Source of the DNA: an uncultured Erysipelotrichaceae bacterium
GTDB taxonomy: Bacteria > Bacillota_I > Bacilli_A > RF39 > UBA660
NCBI GenBank assembly: GCA_902767365.1
Contig: CACXGX010000087.1
Location: 1 to 38,606, forward strand
DNA: 38,606 bases
Direction: 5' to 3'
Shown: piece by piece, positions 24,487-33,771 of the stretch
Layout: each line of letters begins with the position of its first letter
Numbering within the stretch: the stretch's first letter is position 1
Position numbers and translations under genes: made by a program
Notes under the pieces: generated by a model
Databases searched by the model: none
What the model was told of the DNA's origin: nothing
Seen by the model: the letters and a program-made list of their open reading frames with translations, nothing else

Positions 24487-26475
24487 TTATGCTAAAACTC
24501 TATCTTTATCTTCAAATTTATAAGTCTTAGATATATATTTATATAGCATCATATTGTTGTTCATATTATTAAAACCTAAGCATGAATTATTACTATTATC
24601 AAAAAAAACAATTAAAGAATTATTAAAATATATCCTAAAACCATTCTTATCTTCTAAAAAGCCTCTATTTAATATTTGCTTTAATTTATTAAATAATTTA
24701 TAACTACATTCCTCAAGATGTTCAAATAGAATAATTGATTGAGGATTACTTTTTAAACTTTCAAATTTAGATTTATTATCTTTTAAACTAATATTATTAT
24801 TTTCATACTCATTATCATAATTAGCTAAATTAATATTTATAATATTAGAATTAAATACTTTATTAGATAATTCATAAATTAAACTTCTTTTGCTTTCATA
24901 ATCATTTCCACTAAATAAAAGCGATATTGGTCTATCAAGAACATTATCATCATCAAATATAGGAATAACATTATTTAATATATCATTAAGTATATAATTA
25001 TAAGTAAAATGATCTTTAAGTTCAGTAAAACGTTCTAAAACATCACTTTTTATAACATTGTACTTATTTACCTGTATACCATATTTAAATTGTAATGCTT
25101 TCCTAACATCATTGACATCTACAATCTTTTTATCTTTATTTGAAAAAAGAAGAAAATTATTTTTATTTATTTGAGATTCAATTATTCTTTCCTTTTTTCT
25201 AAGTTTAAATGCCATATTATAATTATTATTATTTAAAAATAATTCTTTTTTATTTTTAATTTCTATTAATTGTTCTTGAAGAATTTGATTTTCTTCTTCT
25301 AAAGAAGAATAAGACGATACTGTAAAAGAACATACATCATCAAGTAAATCAAGCGATCTATCTGGTTCTTTTTTATTACTTGGGAACTTTTTAGATATTT
25401 TAGAAATATAATCAATTACCTCATTTTTAATAACAACATTGTGAAATAATTCATATTTTTCTTTTACTCCATTTAAAATATTAATAGTATCTTTAAAAGA
25501 AGGTTCATTAATAATAACATTTTGAAATCTTCTTACTAATGCCTTATCATTTTCAATATACTTTTTATACTCTTCGAAAGTTGTAGCCCCTATTACATTT
25601 ATATCACCACGAGCTAAAGAAGGTTTTAATATATTACTCGCATCAATTGCGCCTTCAGCCCCTCCTGCCCCAACTAGAGTATGTATTTCATCTATAAATA
25701 ATATAACATTTTTACTATTATCTATTTCTTTAATAATATTTAATAATTTCTCTTCAAATTCTCCGCGATATTTTGTACCAGATACCAAATTTGCCATAGA
25801 TATGGAAAAAATCCTTTTATTAAACAATTTAGCAGGTACTTTTTTATCTTTAATTCTTTTTGCAAGTTCTTCTACAATTGCTGTCTTTCCAACTCCTGCA
25901 TCCCCAATTAATAAAGGATTACATTTATTTTTACGAAGTAAAATATTTATTATTTCTTTAATTTCTTTATCTCTAGAAATTACTCTATTTGAATAATCAA
26001 GTAAACATAAATCAACACCATATTCATTTAAATAATGATAACTCTTATAATTATTTTTTAATCCCTTTATTTGATCAGATATTAAATCTAAATCAACATT
26101 TAGTTCATTTAAAATTCTATAAGATACTCCTTCTCCATACGACATCATAATATAAAATAAGTCAATTAAATTAAGCTCATTCTTTTTTTCATCAAGTGCT
26201 GTATATATTGCATTTTCAATACATTTTTTAAGCAGAGGGGTAAAAATAAATAAATTTGATTCAATTTTACCTAATCCTAAATGTTCTATTACTTTTTCAT
26301 TAAACAATTTATAATCTATACCAAAAGAATTAAGAATCTGAGATACTTCATTATCAAAAGACAATATAGAAAGAAAGATGTGTTCAGTTCCAACATAAGA
26401 ATGCTTTAAAATCATTTTTTCTTTATTAGCACCTTTTAATACTTGTTGTAATTCAAAAGAAAAATTAATAAACAT
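24487..26475 (-). CDS. ClpC-like AAA+ ATPase with degenerate second ATPase domain
   Basis: A Clp/Hsp100-type protein of 662 residues; ClpC usually has about 810. An N-domain (1-145; ILKHSYVGTEHIFLSILS) is followed by an intact D1 ring: Walker A GDAGVGKT (191-198), Walker B VILFIDEI (257-264), pore loop GTKYRGEFEEK (233-243) and arginine pair RR (315-316). A short coiled middle segment (about 392-440) resembles the ClpC UVR region. D2 is recognisable but broken. The Walker A position reads SGNDYESKRS, Walker B reads IILFEHLEE, the GYVG pore loop is absent, and the protein stops soon after FLEDKNGFRIYFNNSLIVFF. No sensor 2 or ClpP-loop region is evident. It probably binds substrates with one active ring. 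The chaperone versus protease role is unclear. Confidence 0.82.
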   Translation of the reverse strand: MFINFSFELQQVLKGANKEKMILKHSYVGTEHIFLSILSFDNEVSQILNSFGIDYKLFNEKVIEHLGLGKIESNLFIFTPLLKKCIENAIYTALDEKKNELNLIDLFYIMMSYGEGVSYRILNELNVDLDLISDQIKGLKNNYKSYHYLNEYGVDLCLLDYSNRVISRDKEIKEIINILLRKNKCNPLLIGDAGVGKTAIVEELAKRIKDKKVPAKLFNKRIFSISMANLVSGTKYRGEFEEKLLNIIKEIDNSKNVILFIDEIHTLVGAGGAEGAIDASNILKPSLARGDINVIGATTFEEYKKYIENDKALVRRFQNVIINEPSFKDTINILNGVKEKYELFHNVVIKNEVIDYISKISKKFPSNKKEPDRSLDLLDDVCSFTVSSYSSLEEENQILQEQLIEIKNKKELFLNNNNYNMAFKLRKKERIIESQINKNNFLLFSNKDKKIVDVNDVRKALQFKYGIQVNKYNVIKSDVLERFTELKDHFTYNYILNDILNNVIPIFDDDNVLDRPISLLFSGNDYESKRSLIYELSNKVFNSNIININLANYDNEYENNNISLKDNKSKFESLKSNPQSIILFEHLEECSYKLFNKLKQILNRGFLEDKNGFRIYFNNSLIVFFDNSNNSCLGFNNMNNNMMLYKYISKTYKFEDKDRVLA

Positions 26476-26532
26476 TAAATCACCCTTTATAAACTATATG
26501 ATTATTATGTTTCACAATTTACTTATTTAAAC

Positions 26533-26556
26533 AAAAAAAAAGAAGTTTCCTTCTTT
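26533..26556 (-). terminator. Terminator of the YfcC-like gene
   Basis: Minus-strand hairpin AGAAG/CTTCT with a GAAA loop, followed by a run of nine T residues. Confidence 0.8.
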
Positions 26557-26557
26557 T

Positions 26558-27973
26558 TTATACAAATAATAATATTATAAATATTGCTGCAAACAATTCT
26601 AGTAATAATAACCAAATAGACTTTAACCATTTAGTATATGAAATATCTAAATATGATAAAGTAGATAATAGAATTATACTAGTAGGTGCAATTAACATTG
26701 TTAAACCATACATTGTTTGCCAAATCAATCCTACAAGCCCTGCTTTTTCAGATGTAACAACAGCTAATATATAAGTAGATGCAGTTGTAACACCATAATA
26801 AGCTTCAACAGTAAAGAAACAATAAACTATAGCAATAATGCACATAGTTATAATTTGAACTCCACCATCTAAACTAACAATATTTTTTAATAAAGTCATT
26901 TCAAATGGAACATTTACTGCACAAACTAATATTACATATGCAAGAACTGATAGCATTGCAGGAAGTAAAGCTTTTTTAGCACCTTCACCAAAATTTGTTA
27001 AATATTTAGAAAAACTATTTTTATAAATAAATGATAACAACCAACTAGCAAATAAAATAACTAAAATTCCTTCAAAAATAGTCCAATTACCAAATGCATT
27101 AGATGTTGTAACACCAAGAACAGTATTAATAGCACCATATAATCCTTTTGTAAATGCACTACCAGTTGGATTAACAAAATTAGTAGTCATATCATTAAAT
27201 AATTTAACATTTAATAAATCCCAAGAGATGAATGCTAATGCTAAAATAACTAATACTAAGTCTAAAACAACAACTATTGGATAAGTTTTCTTATTTTCAG
27301 TTTGAACTTTTTCAGGAATATAATATCCTTTTACAAGATGTTTTCTATCTTGATGTTTCTTAGCATATAATATTGTATTAACTAATACAATTGCTAAAGC
27401 TACTACTAAAAGAACTATTTTTATTAAAACATTTCCATTTGCAGCATAACCACCATATTCTTCTAATACTGCATTAATTCCTGATACATCATATGTAGAA
27501 AATACTGAACCAATTAAACCAGCAATTGTAGAACCAACTGTTAACATTGCAGCAGTTATTTTATCATATCCCATTAATAACACAACTGATATAACAAAAG
27601 GAAAAATAAATAATAATGCAAGTGATAAACCAGCCATTGAAGATAACAATGCTAGTACTATACCAACAATAACAAAGAAAATCCATTCTTTATCTTTAAA
27701 TCCGTTTGCTATTTTATCTAATAATAATCTATATTGTGGTATTTTATGCAAAACTCCATATAAACCACCAATAGCCAAGACATACAAAAATATTGGTAAA
27801 AAATATTGAAAAACAATACGTAGATAAGACAAAACAGTAAATAAACCTATTTTAATTGATTCTTCTGTTACGAACTCTTTTCCAGATACTTTTGTAATTT
27901 GTAATGTCCATGATGCTAATACAACTATTAATAGAGTTGTTAACAATGCTTTTACTAAACTATGTTTTTTCAT
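26558..27973 (-). CDS. YfcC/DcuC-family membrane transporter
   Basis: A 471-residue multi-pass protein of about twelve helices. The family resemblance rests on the C-terminal segment IAPTSIILLSTLSYLDISYTKWLK, similar to the APTS-x(n)-PYGKW element of YfcC/DcuC ion-transporter-superfamily proteins, and on overall topology. This superfamily carries carboxylates, amino acids or peptides; the substrate here cannot be called. The start is ATG 27973: the GAGGAGG ribosome site lies immediately before it and would be inside the coding sequence if TTG 27988 were used. Single gene with its own promoter and terminator. Confidence 0.62.
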   Translation of the reverse strand: MKKHSLVKALLTTLLIVVLASWTLQITKVSGKEFVTEESIKIGLFTVLSYLRIVFQYFLPIFLYVLAIGGLYGVLHKIPQYRLLLDKIANGFKDKEWIFFVIVGIVLALLSSMAGLSLALLFIFPFVISVVLLMGYDKITAAMLTVGSTIAGLIGSVFSTYDVSGINAVLEEYGGYAANGNVLIKIVLLVVALAIVLVNTILYAKKHQDRKHLVKGYYIPEKVQTENKKTYPIVVVLDLVLVILALAFISWDLLNVKLFNDMTTNFVNPTGSAFTKGLYGAINTVLGVTTSNAFGNWTIFEGILVILFASWLLSFIYKNSFSKYLTNFGEGAKKALLPAMLSVLAYVILVCAVNVPFEMTLLKNIVSLDGGVQIITMCIIAIVYCFFTVEAYYGVTTASTYILAVVTSEKAGLVGLIWQTMYGLTMLIAPTSIILLSTLSYLDISYTKWLKSIWLLLLELFAAIFIILLFV

Positions 27974-27993
27974 ATATATCCTCCTCAAATTAA

Positions 27994-28023
27994 ATTATAC
28001 AACAATAACAATATTAAATACAA
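27994..28023 (-). promoter_or_regulatory. Promoter of the YfcC-like gene
   Basis: -35 TTGTAT (28023-28018), 18 bp spacer, consensus -10 TATAAT (27999-27994). Transcription near 27987 leaves a very short leader with GAGGAGG. Confidence 0.6.
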
Positions 28024-28046
28024 TTAATTTAACCAAAAAATCTTTT

Positions 28047-28640
28047 TTATTCCTTAATTACTTTAGTTCTAAATATAATATCATGTAATCCCCTTTTATC
28101 ATTACGACTTAAAATCATAACAAAACAACTAATTATAAATAAGAATTGTATTCCACTAAAAAAATAAGATATTATTGAATATTTTTTATAATCAACAAGA
28201 AATACAAATACTATACTTACTAATGTAGTAAATACTCCTTCAACCAACAATGCTCGACCAATTAAATTAATATGATTAAGTTCACTATCTATAGAAGGAA
28301 CTATTTTTATCTTTAATAATTTTTTCCCAAATGTTTGTCCGTTATTATAATAAGCAAAAGAACCAAAGTAACCAACAATTACAACTATTTGAATAATATT
28401 TATTATCACACTCTCTTTATCAAGAGTATATCTTAACTTTGAAGATTCATTATAATATTCATCATAACTTAATTTACTGTCTTCTTCTAAAAATTCGTTA
28501 AACAATTCTTCACCTTTCTTAACCGCATTATTATATTTCTCACTTTGAGGTATCCAAAAAGTCAAGAATAATACTATAAAAGAAACAATAATCATATCAA
28601 TTAAATAAGCTCCGATTCTTTGAATTATATGTGCTTCCAT
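28047..28640 (-). CDS. RDD-family membrane protein
   Basis: A 197-residue protein with the RDD pattern: RIGAYLIDMIIVS in the first helix, NNGQTFGKKLLKIKIV between helices and DKRGLHDIIFRTKVI at the end. RDD proteins have three to four helices and mostly unknown roles; some act in sodium/proton exchange. A charged insert (about residues 33-75) lies outside the helices. Its ATG shares an A with the dusB stop (TAATG), so translation is coupled to dusB. Confidence 0.82.
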   Translation of the reverse strand: MEAHIIQRIGAYLIDMIIVSFIVLFLTFWIPQSEKYNNAVKKGEELFNEFLEEDSKLSYDEYYNESSKLRYTLDKESVIINIIQIVVIVGYFGSFAYYNNGQTFGKKLLKIKIVPSIDSELNHINLIGRALLVEGVFTTLVSIVFVFLVDYKKYSIISYFFSGIQFLFIISCFVMILSRNDKRGLHDIIFRTKVIKE

Positions 28641-29623
28641 TAATTTTCCTCCTCTATCAAATTTCTATATTCTTTTAATATATTTAAAATCTCATTAATA
28701 TCTTTAGTAGAATATACTTTATTTTTTATTTCATTAGAACCTTTAATTCCTTTTAAATACCATGCTATATGATTTCTAATCTCAAGTACAGCAACTTTAT
28801 CTATTTTTATCTCTTTTAAATAATTCAAATGTTTAATACACATATCTATTTTTTCTAAAGAATTAGGTCCATTTATAATATTACCATTTTCTAAATACTC
28901 ATTAATTTGTTTAAATATCCAAGGATTTCCTAAAGATGCTCTACCTATCATTATCGCATCACAACCTGTTTCATCAATCATTTTTTTTGCAGAATAAATA
29001 TCTACAATATCTCCATTCCCTATTACTGGAATTGAAACACTTTCTTTAACCTTTTTAATAATTGACCAATCTGCTTTACCAGAATAACCTTGACTTCTTG
29101 TTCTAGCATGGATACAAATAGCACTTGCTCCTGCTTTTTCACATGTTTTAGCAACAACAACAGCATTAATACTATTATTATCCCATCCACTTCTAATTTT
29201 AACTGTTACAGGAATTGGAACCGATTTAACAACTGCAGAAACTATTTCATAAATTTTATCAGGATTTTTCAAAAGAGATGCTCCCGCTTGAGCCCTTACA
29301 GCAACTTTTGGAACAGGACATCCCATATTTATATCAATAATATCAGGATGCATATTATTATATATAAACTTAGCAGCCTCCACAAATGAATTTATATCAC
29401 TTCCGAATATTTGTTGAGCAATTGGCCTTTCCTCATTAGTCATATAAAGCATTTCTAATGTTTTTTTATTATTATAAAAAACTGCTTTATCACTTACCAT
29501 TTCAGCATAAACAAGACCACAACCCATTTCCTTAACAATTCTTCTAAAGGCCGAATTACATACACCAGCCATAGGCGCTAAAACAACCCTATTAGTTATT
29601 TCTACATTTCCAATCTTCCACAT
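28640..29623 (-). CDS. dusB: tRNA-dihydrouridine synthase (DusB type)
   Basis: Flavoenzyme reducing uridines in the tRNA D-loop. The 327-residue protein begins MWKIGNVEITNRVVLAPMAG, with the catalytic Cys in INMGCPVPKV, then AGASLLKNP, the TVKIRSGW strand, ICIHARTRSQGYSG and the FMN-phosphate segment VIGNGDI..AKKMI..TGCDAIMIGRASLGNPWIF. The start is ATG 29623 with a GGTGA site; in-frame TTG 29635 and GTG 29632 add four residues with no support. dusB downstream of ftsH is a common Firmicutes arrangement, though a terminator separates them here. Confidence 0.95.
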   Translation of the reverse strand: MWKIGNVEITNRVVLAPMAGVCNSAFRRIVKEMGCGLVYAEMVSDKAVFYNNKKTLEMLYMTNEERPIAQQIFGSDINSFVEAAKFIYNNMHPDIIDINMGCPVPKVAVRAQAGASLLKNPDKIYEIVSAVVKSVPIPVTVKIRSGWDNNSINAVVVAKTCEKAGASAICIHARTRSQGYSGKADWSIIKKVKESVSIPVIGNGDIVDIYSAKKMIDETGCDAIMIGRASLGNPWIFKQINEYLENGNIINGPNSLEKIDMCIKHLNYLKEIKIDKVAVLEIRNHIAWYLKGIKGSNEIKNKVYSTKDINEILNILKEYRNLIEEEN

Positions 29624-29639
29624 AAATTTCACCAAAACA

Positions 29640-29648
29640 ATTATATCA
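29640..29648 (-). promoter_or_regulatory. Extended -10 promoter of dusB-RDD
   Basis: TGATATAAT on the minus strand, immediately after the T-run of the ftsH terminator, about 17 bp before the dusB ATG. Confidence 0.55.
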
Positions 29649-29670
29649 AAAAAAAGGATTACAAATCCTT
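29648..29670 (-). terminator. Terminator of tilS-ftsH
   Basis: Perfect 7 bp stem AAGGATT/AATCCTT with a 3 nt loop, followed by eight T residues on the minus strand. Confidence 0.85.
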
Positions 29671-29676
29671 TTTATT

Positions 29677-31668
29677 TTATTTATCATCAAAAGAGTCATC
29701 TTCAATATCTATAACATCTACATCTTTTTTGCTTTTTCTTGTTACTTTTTTCTTCTCTTTTTCTTCATTTTTCTCTTCTAATTCTTCATTATTATCTTCT
29801 AAATCTTCATTTTTCTCTTCTATAGTAGATTCATCTGGCATTCTACCTGTTTTAACTAAATATTCAATTTGTTCCTTAGTTAATGTTTCATACTCTAACA
29901 AATTATCTGCAATTAATTTAACTAAATCAGAATTTTCTTTTAAGATAGTTTTTGCTTTTTCATAACATTCATCTATTATTTTACGCATTTCAAGATCTAT
30001 TTCATGAGCAACTTCATTAGAGAAATTACGAGTTTTTCCATAATCTCTTCCTAGGAATACTCCGCCTTCTTGTTGCTCTAATTGAACAGGACCTAAATCA
30101 CTCATTCCATATTCAGTTACCATAGCTCTTGCAATTTTTGTAGCTTTTTCAAAATCGTTATGTGCCCCTGTTGAAATTTCACCAAAAGTCAATTCTTCAG
30201 ATACTCTTCCTCCAAGTAAACCAGTTATTTCTTCTAACAACTCTGTCTTTGTAGCTGTATATTTTTCTTCTTTAGGAACCATTAAATTATATCCACCAGC
30301 ATTACCACGCGGAATAATTGTTACTTTTTGAACTTCACTTGCATTGCTTAATTTTAATCCAATAACAGCATGACCAGCCTCGTGAAAAGCAACCATTCTT
30401 CTTTCTTCTTCAGTATATTTTTTACTTTTCTTAGCAGGACCCATTAATACACGGTCAGTTGCTTCATCAATTTCTTTCATTGTGATTTGTTCTTTATTTC
30501 CACGTACTGCAAGAAGGGCAGCTTCATTCATTAAATTTTCTAAGTCAGCTCCGGAAAAACCAGGTGTTCTTTTTGCTAAATTTTTAAGTGATACACTTGG
30601 TGCAAGTACTTTATTTTTAGAATGTACTTCAAGTATTTCTTCTCTACCTTTAACATCTGGTAAGTTAACAATTACTTGTCTATCAAATCTTCCTGGTCTT
30701 AAAAGAGCAGGGTCAAGTACATCTGCACGGTTTGTAGCTGCAATAATAATTATACCTTCATTAGCACCGAAACCATCCATTTCAGTAAGTAATTGGTTAA
30801 GTGTTTGTTCTCTTTCATCATGTCCTCCACCTAATCCAGTACCTCTTTGACGCCCTACAGCATCAATTTCATCAATAAATATTAAGCATGGAGCATTGTG
30901 TTTAGCTTCTTTAAACATATCTCTTACACGACTTGCCCCAACACCGACAAACAATTCAACAAAATCAGAACCACTAATGTAATAGAAAGGAACATTTGCT
31001 TCTCCTGCAACTGCTTTTGCAAGTAAAGTTTTACCTGTTCCAGGAGGTCCTACCAATAAAACCCCTTTAGGTATTCTAGCTCCAAGTTTTTGGAATCTTT
31101 TTGGATTTTTCAAAAAATCAATTAATTCTTTTACTTCTTCTTTTTCTTCTTTTAATCCAGCAACATCTTTAAATGTAGTCTTATTCTTCTCATTGTTAAG
31201 TTTAGCTTTACTTTTACCAAACTCCATAGATTTACCAGCTGTACTCATTTGTTTAGTAATAAACCAATATGCAAGACCTAAAATCAAAATTATAGGTAAT
31301 ACATTTACCAATATAAACAAAATTGGACTTGATCCAGGATCAGAATCTGTATCTAATTTATAATTTAATCCATCATCTAATGAAACAATTTGATTAATTA
31401 TAGAATCAGTAAGAGGTGTTTGAGTAGAAAAAGTCTCTTTTTCTCCATATCCTTCTAATTTACCAGTAATATGATAAACGCCTTCACTAGAATGTGGAGT
31501 AATAACAAGTTCTACAACATTTCCCTCTCTTATTTCAGATAATAATTTATCATAAGTCAAATCATTAACTTTACTTCCACCAAAAGTTACAACATATGCA
31601 ACTACTAATATCACTATTAACAAAATTGCATAAGGCATTAACCCTTTTTTAACATTTCTTTTATTCAT
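29677..31668 (-). CDS. ftsH: ATP-dependent zinc metalloprotease FtsH
   Basis: Membrane-bound AAA+ protease that degrades misassembled membrane proteins and short-lived regulators. There are two membrane helices (about 11-30 and 115-137) around an extracytoplasmic domain. Walker A is GPPGTGKT (207-214), Walker [11 protein letters not shown] (263-272), the SRH region [20 protein letters not shown] follows, and zinc motif HEAGH is at 429-433. The 663-residue protein ends in an extended Glu/Lys/Asp-rich tail (about 615-663). Ribosome site GGAGG. It lies 12 bp after tilS; the hpt gene usually between them in Firmicutes is missing. Confidence 0.98.
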   Translation of the reverse strand: MNKRNVKKGLMPYAILLIVILVVAYVVTFGGSKVNDLTYDKLLSEIREGNVVELVITPHSSEGVYHITGKLEGYGEKETFSTQTPLTDSIINQIVSLDDGLNYKLDTDSDPGSSPILFILVNVLPIILILGLAYWFITKQMSTAGKSMEFGKSKAKLNNEKNKTTFKDVAGLKEEKEEVKELIDFLKNPKRFQKLGARIPKGVLLVGPPGTGKTLLAKAVAGEANVPFYYISGSDFVELFVGVGASRVRDMFKEAKHNAPCLIFIDEIDAVGRQRGTGLGGGHDEREQTLNQLLTEMDGFGANEGIIIIAATNRADVLDPALLRPGRFDRQVIVNLPDVKGREEILEVHSKNKVLAPSVSLKNLAKRTPGFSGADLENLMNEAALLAVRGNKEQITMKEIDEATDRVLMGPAKKSKKYTEEERRMVAFHEAGHAVIGLKLSNASEVQKVTIIPRGNAGGYNLMVPKEEKYTATKTELLEEITGLLGGRVSEELTFGEISTGAHNDFEKATKIARAMVTEYGMSDLGPVQLEQQEGGVFLGRDYGKTRNFSNEVAHEIDLEMRKIIDECYEKAKTILKENSDLVKLIADNLLEYETLTKEQIEYLVKTGRMPDESTIEEKNEDLEDNNEELEEKNEEKEKKKVTRKSKKDVDVIDIEDDSFDDK

Positions 31669-31680
31669 TTTTTTGCCTCC

Positions 31681-33006
31681 TTACTCATATTTAATTATTA
31701 TATCACATTTTTCAGATTTCAACTTAGTATATTTAGATTTCTTTATACCAGGTAGCCATAATATCCTATCCTCAGAATCTACCACCACTGGCCATTTATC
31801 TCTTTCATCTAAAGGTACTTTGCAATCTATAAAAATAGATTTTATTTTTCTTGCACCATTTACCTTTTTTAAATACATTTTATCACCAAGTTTTCTTGTT
31901 CTAACATACAACGGTGTCTTAATTTCACTACTATCAAGTCTACAAACATAATTATTGTTGCTTTCAATATCATCCACCACTTCTAATTTATGTCCATTAG
32001 GTAATAAAGCATACTTAATCAATTCAATATTATAATCAATAACTTCTTTAACTTCTTTAGTAAAAATCAGTTTATTGTAATTTTTAATAACATCTATATT
32101 ATGAGGTAAACATATTTTAGAATTAGACTTTTTAGAATTAATCAAATTCATAATTAATTTAATATGCTTATCTGTTATAACCATTAAATCTTCTTTATAT
32201 ATATCTTCAAGAATATATGCTATTATTTTTTTTTGAATTAATATATCTAAATCTAAAAACTTAGATAAATCTATTTCATTATTTTTATATACAAATTTTA
32301 TGGATTTTTCAAGTTCTTTATTAATGAATCTATCGTATTCTTCCAATATTTCACTAAACTTTAAAAATTTTCTATTAACATTTGTATCTTCCTCTTTTAA
32401 AAAAGGTAATATATTCATTCTATATCTATTTCTAGTATATTTACTTTTAAAATTAGACTTATCAATAACATATGGAATGTTATTTTTATCATCATAATCT
32501 TTAATATAGTCTTTTGTTAGAAATATTAAAGGCCTTACTGTTTTATAAAAACCATTATCAACTATTTTTTCAAAACCACTATATCCTTTTAAAGTTGAAC
32601 CTCTAACAATTCTCATAAGAATTGTTTCAATTAAGTCATCTCCATGGTGTGCTGTCATTAAATAATTTGCATCATATTTTTTTACTAAATCTTCAAAAAA
32701 ATTATATCTGATATTACGGGCTTGATTATGAAAATTATCATCGCCATACTTCTCAATTTTCATTGATTCAAATAAAACATCATGATTTAAACAATAATTC
32801 ATTAAAAATACTTGTTCACTATCACTCTCTACTCTTACATTATGATTAACATGAGCACAAACTATTTTTAAATTATACTTTTTTCTTAATTCAAGTAAAA
32901 CATTAAGTAAAAACATAGAATCAGGCCCACCAGAGTTTCCAAGAATAATCGTATCATTATCTTTTAAATGTACAGTATTAATTAAAAAATCTATAACTAT
33001 ATCCAT
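31681..33006 (-). CDS. tilS: tRNA(Ile)-lysidine synthase
   Basis: TilS converts C34 to lysidine in tRNA-Ile(CAU), which lets it read AUA, a very common codon in this AT-rich genome. The N-type PP-loop is ILGNSGGPDSMFLL (about 21-34), then CAHVNHNVR, LMTAHHGDDLIET and IVRGSTLKGYSG. The C-terminal part (about 340-441) contains RTRKLGDKMYLKKVNGARKI and IFIDCKVPLDERDKWPVV, the TilS substrate-binding domain. At 441 residues it is normal length. It has its own promoter and leads into ftsH. Confidence 0.96.
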   Translation of the reverse strand: MDIVIDFLINTVHLKDNDTIILGNSGGPDSMFLLNVLLELRKKYNLKIVCAHVNHNVRVESDSEQVFLMNYCLNHDVLFESMKIEKYGDDNFHNQARNIRYNFFEDLVKKYDANYLMTAHHGDDLIETILMRIVRGSTLKGYSGFEKIVDNGFYKTVRPLIFLTKDYIKDYDDKNNIPYVIDKSNFKSKYTRNRYRMNILPFLKEEDTNVNRKFLKFSEILEEYDRFINKELEKSIKFVYKNNEIDLSKFLDLDILIQKKIIAYILEDIYKEDLMVITDKHIKLIMNLINSKKSNSKICLPHNIDVIKNYNKLIFTKEVKEVIDYNIELIKYALLPNGHKLEVVDDIESNNNYVCRLDSSEIKTPLYVRTRKLGDKMYLKKVNGARKIKSIFIDCKVPLDERDKWPVVVDSEDRILWLPGIKKSKYTKLKSEKCDIIIKYE

Positions 33007-33025
33007 AATGTCACCACTCCAATAT

Positions 33026-33054
33026 ATTTTATTAGATAATTACAATATTATCAA
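33026..33054 (-). promoter_or_regulatory. Promoter of tilS-ftsH
   Basis: -35 TTGATA (33054-33049), 17 bp spacer, -10 TAAAAT (33031-33026), about 20 bp before the tilS ATG. Confidence 0.6.
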
Positions 33055-33086
33055 GAAAAAAAAAGAAAGATTGTATAATATCTTCC
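33055..33086 (-). terminator. Terminator of divIC
   Basis: GGAAGAT/ATCTTTC stem (7 bp with one G-T pair) followed by an uninterrupted T run of about ten on the minus strand. Confidence 0.65.
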
Positions 33087-33412
33087 TAATTTTGACTAGG
33101 TAGCTTAATAATATACTCATCTTCTCTAGAATATAAATATTTTTCCCTCAAATATCGGCCTACATATTCAGGATCTTGAAGTTTTAAAACATCAGTAGAA
33201 AGCTCTTCTTCTTCTTCTTTTAAGACTTCAAGTTCTTTATTTAAAATTTTCTTTTCTTCATACTTTCCAGCAATTTCAAGCGAAACATTAACAACAACGC
33301 TAAAAAAGTACACTATGAAAACAAAGCTTGCTACGCCAAAAAACAAGAAACGTAATACACCCTTTTTCCTTTTTTCACGTATAGTATTTGGCTTATTGTT
33401 GACACTTTTCAC
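33086..33412 (-). CDS. divIC: Septum formation initiator, DivIC/FtsB family
   Basis: A 108-residue bitopic division protein: basic cytosolic N-terminus, one membrane helix (about 22-44), then a Glu/Lys coiled coil (about 48-80) and LQDPEYVGRYLREKYLYSREDEYIIKL. The last segment is the conserved FtsB/DivIC ending. It assembles with FtsL and DivIB at the septum. The start is GTG 33412 after GGGTGA. A divIC-tilS-ftsH order is typical of Firmicutes; the intervening S1-domain and hpt genes found in some relatives are absent. Confidence 0.9.
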   Translation of the reverse strand: MKSVNNKPNTIREKRKKGVLRFLFFGVASFVFIVYFFSVVVNVSLEIAGKYEEKKILNKELEVLKEEEEELSTDVLKLQDPEYVGRYLREKYLYSREDEYIIKLPSQN

Positions 33413-33459
33413 CTGTTATCACCCACTATATCAAGTTTATAATATCACAAAAGTGTCAA
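33399..33459. repeat. 11 bp perfect inverted repeat around divIC start
   Basis: TTGACACTTTT (33399-33409) and AAAAGTGTCAA (33449-33459) are perfect inverted copies, 39 bp apart. One arm is in divIC codons 2-5; the other reads as a consensus -35 box TTGACA on the minus strand. No -10 at a good spacing follows it. It could be an operator or chance in AT-rich DNA. Confidence 0.5.
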
Positions 33460-33509
33460 TTTTAAAATGTAAATTAATATAAAATAATGTAAATTATACA
33501 AATTATTTA

Positions 33510-33537
33510 CAAAAAAAGATACCCAAACGGATATCTT
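33510..33537 (-). terminator. Terminator of rpsF-ssb-rpsR
   Basis: AAGATA/TATCTT stem extended by CC/GG across a bulge, followed by TTTTTTT on the minus strand, directly after the rpsR stop. Confidence 0.75.
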
Positions 33538-33538
33538 A

Positions 33539-33754
33539 TTATTTAGCATATGGTAATAGAGCAATTTGTCTTGCAACTTTTACTTGGCTAGCAACATGTC
33601 TTTGATGTTTAGCACAATTACCAGTTACACGTCTAGGTAAAATTTTACCTCTTTCATTTACAAATTTCTTTAATGTTTCAACATCTTTATAATCAACATC
33701 ATGCCCAGTGCACATATAACAAACTTTTTTCTTTTTTCTAAAAAATTCTGCCAT
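33539..33754 (-). CDS. rpsR: Ribosomal protein S18
   Basis: Small-subunit protein pairing with S6. The 71-residue sequence has [20 protein letters not shown] and [17 protein letters not shown], diagnostic of S18. CYMC near the N-terminus plus Cys at NCAKH resemble the zinc-binding (C+) form. Last gene of rpsF-ssb-rpsR. Confidence 0.97.
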   Translation of the reverse strand: MAEFFRKKKKVCYMCTGHDVDYKDVETLKKFVNERGKILPRRVTGNCAKHQRHVASQVKVARQIALLPYAK

Positions 33755-33771
33755 TTAAATTATCTCCCTTC

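Noticed and set aside
29729-30850. Long plus-strand open frames opposite ftsH
   Set aside because: They are antisense to a highly conserved gene, lack ribosome sites and have composition of antisense translation.
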